26,478 nucleotides of DNA from JBCDBH01 sp039184055. GTDB lineage: Bacteria; Acidobacteriota; Thermoanaerobaculia; Multivoradales; J023. Under the pieces are notes generated by a model. It did not search any database, had not been told where the DNA came from, and saw nothing but the letters and a program-made list of their open reading frames with translations. Numbering within the stretch: the first letter of the stretch is position 1; each line of letters starts with the position of its first letter. The translations under genes and the position numbers were made by a program. Location: contig JBCDBH010000037.1 in assembly GCA_039184055.1 (NCBI GenBank), positions 1-26,478 on the forward strand, written 5' to 3'. Below are positions 7,808-15,000 of the stretch, one piece after another.

Positions 7808-10111
7808 ATGGACGAGATGTCTTTCCTTTCTCGCCGAGCCCGGGTTGGCCGCAACGTGCCGTGTCACGCTGGTGTTTTCTTGGTGTGGTGGGTCGCGCTC
7901 ACCGCGCTCACTATGCCCCTAAGCGCGCAAAGTCCCGCCGAGATCGATGTTCCTCTCGTTTGGTGGTGGCAAGCGCTCGAAAGTCTGCCTGTTCTCCAAG
8001 TCGCGACCATCGAGCCTCGACCCTGGGTCGAGCTAACGCCGCTCGTCGGTAACGAAGAGCCTCTGTTGCTACACGATCGTGGCGTGTCCCCGGTGATGCC
8101 GATCCTCGGTTTCGCGCACGGCGCGGCGGTCGCCTGTATCGGTAGCGAGACAGGTGTCGGCTGCGACCGGGTGTGGTTGGAGGCCGGTGAGATGGTCGAG
8201 CTGACGCCGTCGGTCGGCACGGCGGTGACCGGACGCTATGTGTTCGATGAGTTTCCGGTGGAGGGGGCACGGGTCTCGGTGGTGCCACTCGATGTCGACG
8301 CCTCCCGACCGTTCGTGATGCCTCTCGATGTCGCCGACGGCGCGTTGATCCGCGACGTTCGTACCGACGAAGATGGCGTCTTTCTGCTGCCACCACTCGC
8401 CACCGGGCGCTATCGATTGGAGACTCTCCTGCCGAGCGGTCGTCTCCATCACGACGAGCCCTTCGATCTCCCCACCGCCGTCGAGGTGCGGACCGCCGCG
8501 TTCGCCGATGAAGACGATCAGATCGTCTTTCAGCTCGGGACGATCACGATTGCCGACGCCCTGGCGGTCTCGGTGCTGGCTGTCGACGAGATCGGACGCG
8601 CCGTGCCCGGGGTCAAAGTGAGCGCGCGCCAAGGCGAGACCGCCGACGATCTGCTGGTGTTCGAAGCCACCACCGATCGTACTGGGCGGGTCGTTCTGAG
8701 CGGTGTGAGCGCCGATATGCCGGTGGATCTCCGCTGTATCTATGAGAGCCGGGCGACCTGGCACGAGACCTTCGAGCTCGCTCCCGTCGAGGTGACCTGT
8801 CAGGTGACCCGGCATGCGACGTTGCGTGGTGTGGTGAGCGGTCCCGAGGGGTTGCCGTTGCCCGTGGTCATCCTGTCGCTCGACGCCATCGACGAAGACG
8901 GCGCGCCGGTCGGGGAGCCGATCGCGACCGCGACGAATTTCGACCGCCAATTCACCTTCGGCCCCCTCGACTCGGGACGTTGGCTATTGACGGCGGCGGC
9001 GCCGGGTTTCGCGGTCGAACGTCTCGAGCTCGATTTGGCACCGGCCGAGCAACGCGAGGAGAGCTTGCGTATTCGACCGAGCGGTGTCGAGTGGAAGGGG
9101 CGGGTCGTCGATCGCGAGGGCGGCCCGGTGGTCGACGCCACGATCACCAGCATCGCGCCGGCTGGATTGGTTCGCGCGCGTAGCGACGGAGAGGGAGCCT
9201 TCACCTTCTCGGTGCCACGTGATGAACCGGTCGAGCTGGAGATCCGTGCCAACGGCTACGCGCGTCATCTCCACGAGGTTCCGGCCGCCGAGCTGGCGGG
9301 AGTCGAAGACATCGAGATCGTCTTACGTCGCGCCGGACAGGTGGAGGTGTTGATCGCCGACCACGATTCCGAGGAGCCGTGTCAGGGCTGCAAGGTACGG
9401 ATCCACAACTTCGAGGGTCAGCTCCTCGACGTTCGCGTGACCGACCGCGACGGCTTCGCCTTGTCCGCGCCCTTGGCGCCGGGGTGGGTCGAGGTCGAGC
9501 ACGCCGGGGTCGACTTTCTCGGTTCGATCGTCGTCGAGCGTCCACGCGCGCGGGTACGCCGAGTCGAAATCATGCCCGACGAGGTGGTCGAGGTCAGCTT
9601 CGCCGATCCGGTGGAAGATCTCGACGTCGTGTTTCGACCGGCGCCGGCGGCACAGTGGTGGCTGTCGGCGCGCAATCGCACCAGCGCGCAACGTCATCGT
9701 CAGCAGCTCGGTCGCTACCATCTCGAGCGTCGCAGCGGCGATGCGTTGGCGCTCTATCTGGTGCGCTGGGATGCGTCTTCGGGTGCCGAAGTCGAGATTC
9801 GACAGACCGATCTACGGCGTGGCGACCTTCCCGATACCGTCGAGCTGCGTTTGCCGTCGACGTCGGTTCACGGTCGACTGCTCATCGATGGCGAGCCGCG
9901 CGGCGGGGTGCCGGTGAGACTCGACGCGATCGCCGACAATCGACATTGGGCACGGGCCACCACCGCGCCGGATGGTGGCTTTCATCTGCCACATGTCGTC
10001 CCGGGGGTGTATCGTGTGGTCGTGGGCGAGCGCGCGATGCAAAACATCAGCCTCCGGGCCGATCAGGAGCTCGATCTTCGAGTCATCGAGATCCAGAGCC
10101 GAGGTTTTTGA
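7808..10111 (+). CDS. Secreted carboxypeptidase-regulatory-like repeat protein
   Basis: This 767-residue protein has a signal peptide: a basic start, a hydrophobic run VFLVWWVALTALTMPL and a likely cleavage after SAQ around residue 41. The mature part is built from repeated beta-sandwich units resembling carboxypeptidase regulatory (CNA-B/transthyretin-like) domains. Recurrent signatures are a G.V.D..G.PV..A.V opening followed by T...G.F.....PG.Y, for example around residues 125-210, 345-415, 425-500 and 690-755. No catalytic motif, C-terminal membrane helix or sorting signal was seen. Such proteins are abundant in Acidobacteriota, usually as extracellular or periplasmic adhesive or structural modules, often tied to peptidases or TonB receptors. 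It precedes the tricorn gene in the same direction with 148 bases between. ATG 7808 was chosen; ATG 7817 is possible. Specific function unknown. Confidence 0.78.
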   Translation: MDEMSFLSRRARVGRNVPCHAGVFLVWWVALTALTMPLSAQSPAEIDVPLVWWWQALESLPVLQVATIEPRPWVELTPLVGNEEPLLLHDRGVSPVMPILGFAHGAAVACIGSETGVGCDRVWLEAGEMVELTPSVGTAVTGRYVFDEFPVEGARVSVVPLDVDASRPFVMPLDVADGALIRDVRTDEDGVFLLPPLATGRYRLETLLPSGRLHHDEPFDLPTAVEVRTAAFADEDDQIVFQLGTITIADALAVSVLAVDEIGRAVPGVKVSARQGETADDLLVFEATTDRTGRVVLSGVSADMPVDLRCIYESRATWHETFELAPVEVTCQVTRHATLRGVVSGPEGLPLPVVILSLDAIDEDGAPVGEPIATATNFDRQFTFGPLDSGRWLLTAAAPGFAVERLELDLAPAEQREESLRIRPSGVEWKGRVVDREGGPVVDATITSIAPAGLVRARSDGEGAFTFSVPRDEPVELEIRANGYARHLHEVPAAELAGVEDIEIVLRRAGQVEVLIADHDSEEPCQGCKVRIHNFEGQLLDVRVTDRDGFALSAPLAPGWVEVEHAGVDFLGSIVVERPRARVRRVEIMPDEVVEVSFADPVEDLDVVFRPAPAAQWWLSARNRTSAQRHRQQLGRYHLERRSGDALALYLVRWDASSGAEVEIRQTDLRRGDLPDTVELRLPSTSVHGRLLIDGEPRGGVPVRLDAIADNRHWARATTAPDGGFHLPHVVPGVYRVVVGERAMQNISLRADQELDLRVIEIQSRGF

Positions 10112-10152
10112 GAACCTGGCCAGGTCGTCAACGTACCGCTGATTATCGCGAT

Positions 10153-10202
10153 CCCGCATGTCTCACTACACGCCATGGTCGGCGGGCTGGTGGACATGCG
10201 GG
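10153..10202 (+). promoter_or_regulatory. Long stem-loop between the repeat-protein and tricorn genes
   Basis: CCCGCATGTC (10153-10162) pairs perfectly with GACATGCGGG (10193-10202). Inside the 30-base gap, CGCC (10171-10174) can pair with GGCG (10181-10184), giving a two-tier hairpin. No T run follows, so it is not a textbook terminator. It could be a terminator variant, an RNA-processing or stability element, or part of the tricorn leader. A 12-bp perfect palindrome ACCTGGCCAGGT (10114-10125) lies directly after the upstream stop. Confidence 0.5.
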
Positions 10203-10259
10203 CTGTGCTCGTCGGTGGATGGCTTTCCCTCGACCTGATTCCACGATTTTGGAGACATC

Positions 10260-13200
10260 ATGCGTTTTCTTTTGACCCTGTTCCTTGCCTTGCTCTCGGT
10301 CGCCGCGGCTGGCGCGATCGACATCACGGATACTCGGCTGATTCATCAGCCGGCGCAGAGCGACCGCCATATCGCGTTCGTCTATGCCGGTGATCTGTGG
10401 GTCGCCAATCACGACGGGAGCTCGCCGCGGCGGTTGACCTCGCACGTCGGTCGCGAGTCCAGTCCGTACTTCTCACCGGATGGATCGTTGATCGCCTTCA
10501 CCGCGCTTTACGACGGCAATGACGATGTCTATGTGATCCCGGTGGCCGGTGGGGCGCCGACTCGCTTGACCTGGCATCCGAGCAGTGAACGGGTCGAGGG
10601 ATTCACCCCGGATGGTGATGTGCTCTTCATCTCGAGTCGCAATTCGCACACCGGCCGGTTCGCGCAGCTCTTCAAAGTCTCGCCGCAAGGCGGATTCCCG
10701 GAGCAATTGCCGCTACCCAACGTCGGTCGCGCGAGCCTGTCGCCCGATGGCTCGACCCTCGTCTATGTACCTGGGCGTGACGTATTCGGACAATGGAAGA
10801 ACTATCGGGGTGGCTCGGTGTCACGACTATGGCTGGTCGATATGAACGACTGGTCGGTGGTCGAGGTGCCCCAACCCGCCGGGCGCTCCAACGATACCGA
10901 TCCGAGTTGGCTCGACAACGACCGGGTCGTCTTTCGTAGTGATCGCAACGGTGAGTTCAATCTTTTCGCCTTCGATCGTCGCGATGGTTCGGTGAATCAG
11001 CTCACCCGCCACGATGACTTTCCGGTCATCGATCTGCAGGCGGCCGGAGGCACCGTGTTGTACGAGCAGGCCGGCTGGCTGCATCGCTACGATTCCGCTT
11101 CGTCGAGCACGTCTCGCGTCCCGGTCGGGATCGCCGCCGATCTCGTCGAGCTGCGCTCACGCTGGGTGACCGCCGAAGACTGGCTCACGTGGACCAGTCT
11201 GTCGCCGTCGGGAGCCCGCGCGGTGATCTCGGCGCGTGGCGACGTGCTCACGGTGCCGGCGAAAAAGGGTTCGGCGCGGCAGTTGACCGAAACGCCCGGC
11301 GCCCACGAGCGCACGCCCGTCTGGTCGCCCGATGGCGCCGACGTGGCCTATTTCAGCGATGAGAGCGGTGAGTATCGTCTTCACGTCGAAGCCCAGGATG
11401 GTCGTGGCGAGGCGCGAGCCTACGATCTCGACGGCGAGGGCTTCTATGAGAATCCGGCCTACTCGCCCGATGGCACCAAGCTCAGCTTCTCCGACAACAG
11501 TCGAACCACATCGTGGATCGATCTCGATAGCGGTGCCGTCACCGATGTCGCCGCGGATGTCGTCTACGGTCCGAACAACACGATCAGCCACGATTGGTCA
11601 CCGGATTCGCGTTGGCTGGCGGCGGCTCACGTATCGTCGACCTACTTCGGCAAGCTCTTTCTTCACGACACCAAAGAAGGCGTGACGAACGAGATCACCG
11701 ACGGGCTCAGCGATGTGGCCGATCCGGCTTTCGACGCGAGCGGCAAATACCTCTTCTTCACCGCATCCACCGATTCGGGGCCGGTGCGTTCGTGGTTCGC
11801 GATGTCGAACGCCGATTTCACCGCCACCAACCAGCTCTATCTCGCCGTGTTGTCGAACGACGAGCCGTCACCGTTCGCGCCGGAGAGTGACGAGCAGGAG
11901 GTCGAAGAGGCCGATTCCGACGACGCTGAAGACGAGGCCGAGTCCGAGGACGGCGAGGAAGCCGAGGCGGAAGACGACGAGGGCACCGCGATCGATCTCG
12001 ACGGTTTGGGCCAGCGGATCATCGCGTTGCCGGTCGGCCCCGCCTATTACTCGAGCCTCGAAACCGGCACGGCTGGCAAGCTCTTCTATCTCCGTCACGA
12101 CGAAGTCACGCCGTTTGGTGCCCCGGGACCCGGGTCGCTGGCCATGTTCGATCTCGACGCGCGGGAAGAAACGGTGCTCAGCGGCGGGGTGGTTGCGTTC
12201 GATGTGTCCGCCGATCGCAACAAGCTCCTGGTGATCCGTCCCGGTGGGCAGGTCCAGATCGTCGATGCCGGCGCTCCGTTCGAGCCCGGCAGTGGCGCCA
12301 TCGACCTGAGCAGCGCCCGGATTCGGGTCGAGCCGACCACCGAGTGGCGTCAGATCTACCACGAAGCGTGGCGGATGAATCGGGACTACTTCTACGATCC
12401 GGGCATGCACGGCGCCGACTGGCCGGCGATGCGTACCAAGTACGAGGAGTTCCTGCCACATCTGTCGACCCGTGACGATTTGAACCGGGTCATGACCTGG
12501 CTCTTCTCGGAGCTCGCCGTCGGTCACCATTTCCTCTTCGGGGGTGATTCACTCGCCGATGGCGTCGAGTCGGTGCCGGTGGGTCTGCTCGGTGCCGATT
12601 ACGAGGTGGCGTACGATCGCTACCGTGTCGCCCGGGTGCTGAGCGGGCTGAACTGGAACCCGAATCTGCGCGCGCCGCTCACCGCGCCGGGGGTCGACGT
12701 CGAGGTCGGTGACTACCTGATCACGATCGACGGTGTCGAGGTGCGAGCCTCGGACAACCTGTACTCGTTCTTCGAAGGCAAGCTCGATCAGCTGGTCGAG
12801 ATCGAAGTGGCTTCGAACCCCGAGGGCGAGGATGCTCGTCTCATCGAGGTGGTGCCGGTGGGCAACGAGCGTGGTCTGCGCAATCGCGCCTGGGTCGAGG
12901 GAAATCTGGCCAAGGTCCACGAGGCGACCGGCGGTCGCGTGGCGTACGTCTACGTACCCGACACGGCCAATTTGGGTCATGTGTACTTCAAGCGCTACTT
13001 CTACCCGCAAACCGACAAAGAGGCGATCATCGTCGACGAGCGGTACAACGGTGGTGGACAGGTGGCCGACTACTACATCGACGCGCTGCGGCGACCGATG
13101 ATCAGCAATTGGGCGATGCGCTACGGGGAGGATGTACGCACCCCGATTTCGTCGATCATGGGGCCGAAGGTCATGCTGATCGACGAGAACGCCGGCTCGG

Positions 13201-13538
13201 GTGGTGATCTGCTGCCGTGGATGTTCCGCAAGCTCGACATGGGACCGTTGATCGGTAAGGCCACTTGGGGTGGGCTGGTCGGTATCCTCGGCTTTCCGGG
13301 TTTGATCGATGGCGGATTCGTCACCGCACCCAACCTCGCCATCTGGACGGAGGACGGCTTCGTGGTCGAGAATGTCGGGGTTCCACCCGATATCGAGGTC
13401 GAACAGTGGCCGGCGGACGTCATCGCGGGACGCGATCCACAGCTCGAGAAAGCCATCGAAGTGGTGCTCGAGATGCTCGAAGACAATCCCCCCGTGACCC
13501 CCGAGCGGCCCGCGTTTCCGATCCGCGTCCGTCAGTGA
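10260..13538 (+). CDS. Secreted tricorn-type protease (S41 family)
   Basis: The 1092-residue protein has tricorn architecture: a signal peptide (1-19, LLTLFLALLSVAAAGA), an N-terminal WD40-like propeller (LTSHVGRESSPYFSPDGSL and similar TolB-like blades), a second propeller (to about 680), a helical core domain, a PDZ-like domain (about 770-860) and a C-terminal S41 peptidase domain. The nucleophile is expected at Ser980 in NAGSGGD and the glutamate at Glu1037 in VVENVGVPPD. The spacing of 57 is close to Ser965-Glu1023 in Thermoplasma tricorn. The catalytic histidine is His756 in AVGHHFLFGGD; the Ser that precedes it in Thermoplasma is Gly here. An acidic insert (about 542-577) splits the second propeller. 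It probably degrades peptides of roughly proteasome-product size, outside the cytoplasm. The ATG at 10260 follows GGAGA. A strong hairpin terminator follows the stop. Confidence 0.93.
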   Translation: MRFLLTLFLALLSVAAAGAIDITDTRLIHQPAQSDRHIAFVYAGDLWVANHDGSSPRRLTSHVGRESSPYFSPDGSLIAFTALYDGNDDVYVIPVAGGAPTRLTWHPSSERVEGFTPDGDVLFISSRNSHTGRFAQLFKVSPQGGFPEQLPLPNVGRASLSPDGSTLVYVPGRDVFGQWKNYRGGSVSRLWLVDMNDWSVVEVPQPAGRSNDTDPSWLDNDRVVFRSDRNGEFNLFAFDRRDGSVNQLTRHDDFPVIDLQAAGGTVLYEQAGWLHRYDSASSSTSRVPVGIAADLVELRSRWVTAEDWLTWTSLSPSGARAVISARGDVLTVPAKKGSARQLTETPGAHERTPVWSPDGADVAYFSDESGEYRLHVEAQDGRGEARAYDLDGEGFYENPAYSPDGTKLSFSDNSRTTSWIDLDSGAVTDVAADVVYGPNNTISHDWSPDSRWLAAAHVSSTYFGKLFLHDTKEGVTNEITDGLSDVADPAFDASGKYLFFTASTDSGPVRSWFAMSNADFTATNQLYLAVLSNDEPSPFAPESDEQEVEEADSDDAEDEAESEDGEEAEAEDDEGTAIDLDGLGQRIIALPVGPAYYSSLETGTAGKLFYLRHDEVTPFGAPGPGSLAMFDLDAREETVLSGGVVAFDVSADRNKLLVIRPGGQVQIVDAGAPFEPGSGAIDLSSARIRVEPTTEWRQIYHEAWRMNRDYFYDPGMHGADWPAMRTKYEEFLPHLSTRDDLNRVMTWLFSELAVGHHFLFGGDSLADGVESVPVGLLGADYEVAYDRYRVARVLSGLNWNPNLRAPLTAPGVDVEVGDYLITIDGVEVRASDNLYSFFEGKLDQLVEIEVASNPEGEDARLIEVVPVGNERGLRNRAWVEGNLAKVHEATGGRVAYVYVPDTANLGHVYFKRYFYPQTDKEAIIVDERYNGGGQVADYYIDALRRPMISNWAMRYGEDVRTPISSIMGPKVMLIDENAGSGGDLLPWMFRKLDMGPLIGKATWGGLVGILGFPGLIDGGFVTAPNLAIWTEDGFVVENVGVPPDIEVEQWPADVIAGRDPQLEKAIEVVLEMLEDNPPVTPERPAFPIRVRQ

Positions 13539-13548
13539 CGCACCCATG

Positions 13549-13582
13549 GACGCGAGGTGATGCTCGATCACCTCGCGTCTTT
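13549..13582 (+). terminator. Intrinsic terminator after the tricorn gene
   Basis: GACGCGAGGTGAT (13549-13561) and ATCACCTCGCGTC (13567-13579) form a perfect 13-bp stem with a 5-base loop, followed by TTT. It starts 11 bases after the tricorn stop. The T run is short, but stem strength and position fit a terminator. It separates tricorn from the small membrane-protein gene 33 bases further on, whose transcription may come from readthrough. Confidence 0.75.
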
Positions 13583-13614
13583 GGCTCACTCAAGAATGCT
13601 GGAGACACGACATC

Positions 13615-13869
13615 ATGGCTGGTCTCGCCTCGCTCTTCCAGACTCACCTGCGCCGCTTGAAATATCCCTGGCTCTTGGCGCTCGTCGCCGGCTTGTTCGT
13701 CGTCGACGTGCTCATTCCGGATCCGATCCCACTGCTCGACGAGCTCATGATCGGTACCCTGACGGTTCTCTTGGCCATGTGGCGGGAGCGCCCGAAGGAG
13801 GGCGAAGGCGAAACCGTGGTTCGGGGTGACAAACCGCCACCGCGCAACGTCACGCCCGACGACGCCTGA
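13615..13869 (+). CDS. Small single-pass membrane protein (DUF6116-like)
   Basis: The 84-residue protein has an amphipathic start (LASLFQTHLRRLKYP), a hydrophobic segment WLLALVAGLFVVDVLI, the motif PDPIPLLDELMIG, a second hydrophobic stretch (TLTVLLAMW) and a charged tail. This pattern (hydrophobic helix, IPDPIP-D-E, hydrophobic helix, basic end) matches from memory a small uncharacterised family annotated DUF6116. Function is unknown; it is likely an inner-membrane protein with one or two passes. The ATG at 13615 has GGAG ten bases upstream. It sits after the tricorn terminator and ends shortly before the convergent mutY tail. Confidence 0.72.
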   Translation: MAGLASLFQTHLRRLKYPWLLALVAGLFVVDVLIPDPIPLLDELMIGTLTVLLAMWRERPKEGEGETVVRGDKPPPRNVTPDDA

Positions 13870-13905
13870 TCCGACGACTCGGCTTCGGCGGCGTGCCTCG
13901 AATCG

Positions 13906-14157
13906 CTAGTCGAGCTGGGCGAGCAATTTGTGGGTCGCCGCGGGAAGTGGGTACTCGCCGATCTCGTCGGGCGTGATCCAGCGCAGCGCGCTGTGAACCT
14001 TGGCGGTGGGCTCGCCGTCGACGATCCGTGCTTCATAGAGATGCAGTCGCACACGTAGATGCGTGTAGGCGTGGTCGGCAACCGCTAGACGCGCGCCGAT
14101 CTCGGTGGTGATGCCGAGCTCTTCATCGAGCTCACGCGCCAGCGCCTCGGGCGCCGT
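13906..14157 (-). pseudogene. mutY: Stranded 3' part of mutY (rest of the Nudix/8-oxoG recognition domain)
   Basis: Directly after the amber codon at 14158-14160, the same frame stays open for 83 codons to TAG at 13906-13908. It reads as a clean continuation of the domain: TAPEALARELDEELGI completes the Nudix box, and DHAYTHLRV matches the FSH-type loop (F/Y-S/T-H) that MutY uses to recognise 8-oxoguanine. No start codon with a ribosome-binding site introduces it. It is either translated only by readthrough of the amber, newly dead, or joined to the main frame in reality if the amber is a sequencing error. Confidence 0.75.
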
Positions 14158-14994
14158 CTAGCCGCTCTCCACCTTGCCACCGGGGAACTCCCATAGACCG
14201 GCGAGAAGCCCTTTGGCCGGTCGTTTGCCGAGCAGCCAACGACCCTCATCGTCGACGATCAAGGCCGCAACGACATCGGCGTGGGGGACCGCTTTCTTGG
14301 GTGAGCGCACGGGAAGCTCCTTTTCGATTCCGGCGGCGCGCGCCGCGCACTGTCGTTCGACCGGGCACAGCAAGCAGCGCGGTCGCCTCGGCACGCACAG
14401 CCGCGCGCCGAGCTCCATCAGAGCCTGATTGAAATCACCCGGTTCCGATGCGGGTACGAGCAGCTCGGCGAAACGCCAGAGAGCTTTTTCGGTGCCGCGA
14501 TGGTCGATCGATTCCCGGATGGCGAGTAGACGCGAGAACACTCGCTTGACGTTACCGTCGACCACGGCGGCGCGTTTGCCGTGAGCGATCGAGGCGATCG
14601 CTCCGGCGGTGTAGCGGCCGACTCCAGGAAGTTGCCCCCAGTCGTCGGCCTCCACGGGGAGCTCGCCATCGCGCTCCGAGACGACGACTTGCGCGGCACG
14701 ATGGAGAAAACGAGCGCGCCGATAGTAGCCGAGACCTTCCCACTGTTTGAGAACCGTATCCTCGTCCGCCGCGGCCAAAGCGGCGACGTCGGGAAAGACC
14801 TCGAGCCACCGCTGATAGTAGGGGACGACCGTCTCGACTCGGGTTTGCTGCAGCATCACCTCCGAGACCCAGATGCGATACGGGTCGCGGGTGCGGCGCC
14901 AGGGCAAGTCGCGGGCGTGTTGCTGGTACCAGCTCAGCAGATTCGCGCGAATCGACGCGATCTCGTCGTCAGCGAGCTCGCCCTGGTGGGTCAC
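14158..14994 (-). CDS. mutY: A/G-specific adenine glycosylase MutY, cut short by an in-frame amber codon
   Basis: MutY removes adenine mispaired with 8-oxoguanine and so prevents G:C to T:A mutations. The 278-residue frame has the whole catalytic half: SEVMLQQTRVETV with catalytic Glu45, the helix-hairpin-helix LPGVGRYTAGAIAS (122-135), catalytic Asp146 in VVDGNVKRV, and the four iron-sulfur cysteines in C-x6-C-x2-C-x5-C (Cys200, 207, 210, 216). The C-terminal Nudix-like domain begins (ADVVAALIVDDEGRWLLGKR) but ends at GLWEFPGGKVESG, where TAG (14158-14160) replaces the glutamate of the Nudix box G-x5-E-x7-REUxEE. The frame then continues normally to 13906, for an intended 362 residues. The start is GTG at 14994, six bases after the oligopeptidase stop, with AAGGA at 15007-15011; the two are probably co-transcribed. 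Confidence 0.9.
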   Translation of the reverse strand: MTHQGELADDEIASIRANLLSWYQQHARDLPWRRTRDPYRIWVSEVMLQQTRVETVVPYYQRWLEVFPDVAALAAADEDTVLKQWEGLGYYRRARFLHRAAQVVVSERDGELPVEADDWGQLPGVGRYTAGAIASIAHGKRAAVVDGNVKRVFSRLLAIRESIDHRGTEKALWRFAELLVPASEPGDFNQALMELGARLCVPRRPRCLLCPVERQCAARAAGIEKELPVRSPKKAVPHADVVAALIVDDEGRWLLGKRPAKGLLAGLWEFPGGKVESG

Positions 14995-15000
14995 CGGTGA

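Noticed and set aside
12549..13589. 346-codon open frame on the minus strand
   Set aside because: Antisense to the tricorn catalytic domain and runs through its terminator.
13557..13829. 90-codon frame overlapping the terminator and small membrane gene
   Set aside because: Starts inside the terminator stem, is arginine-rich, and is out of frame with the supported small membrane protein that has its own ribosome-binding site.
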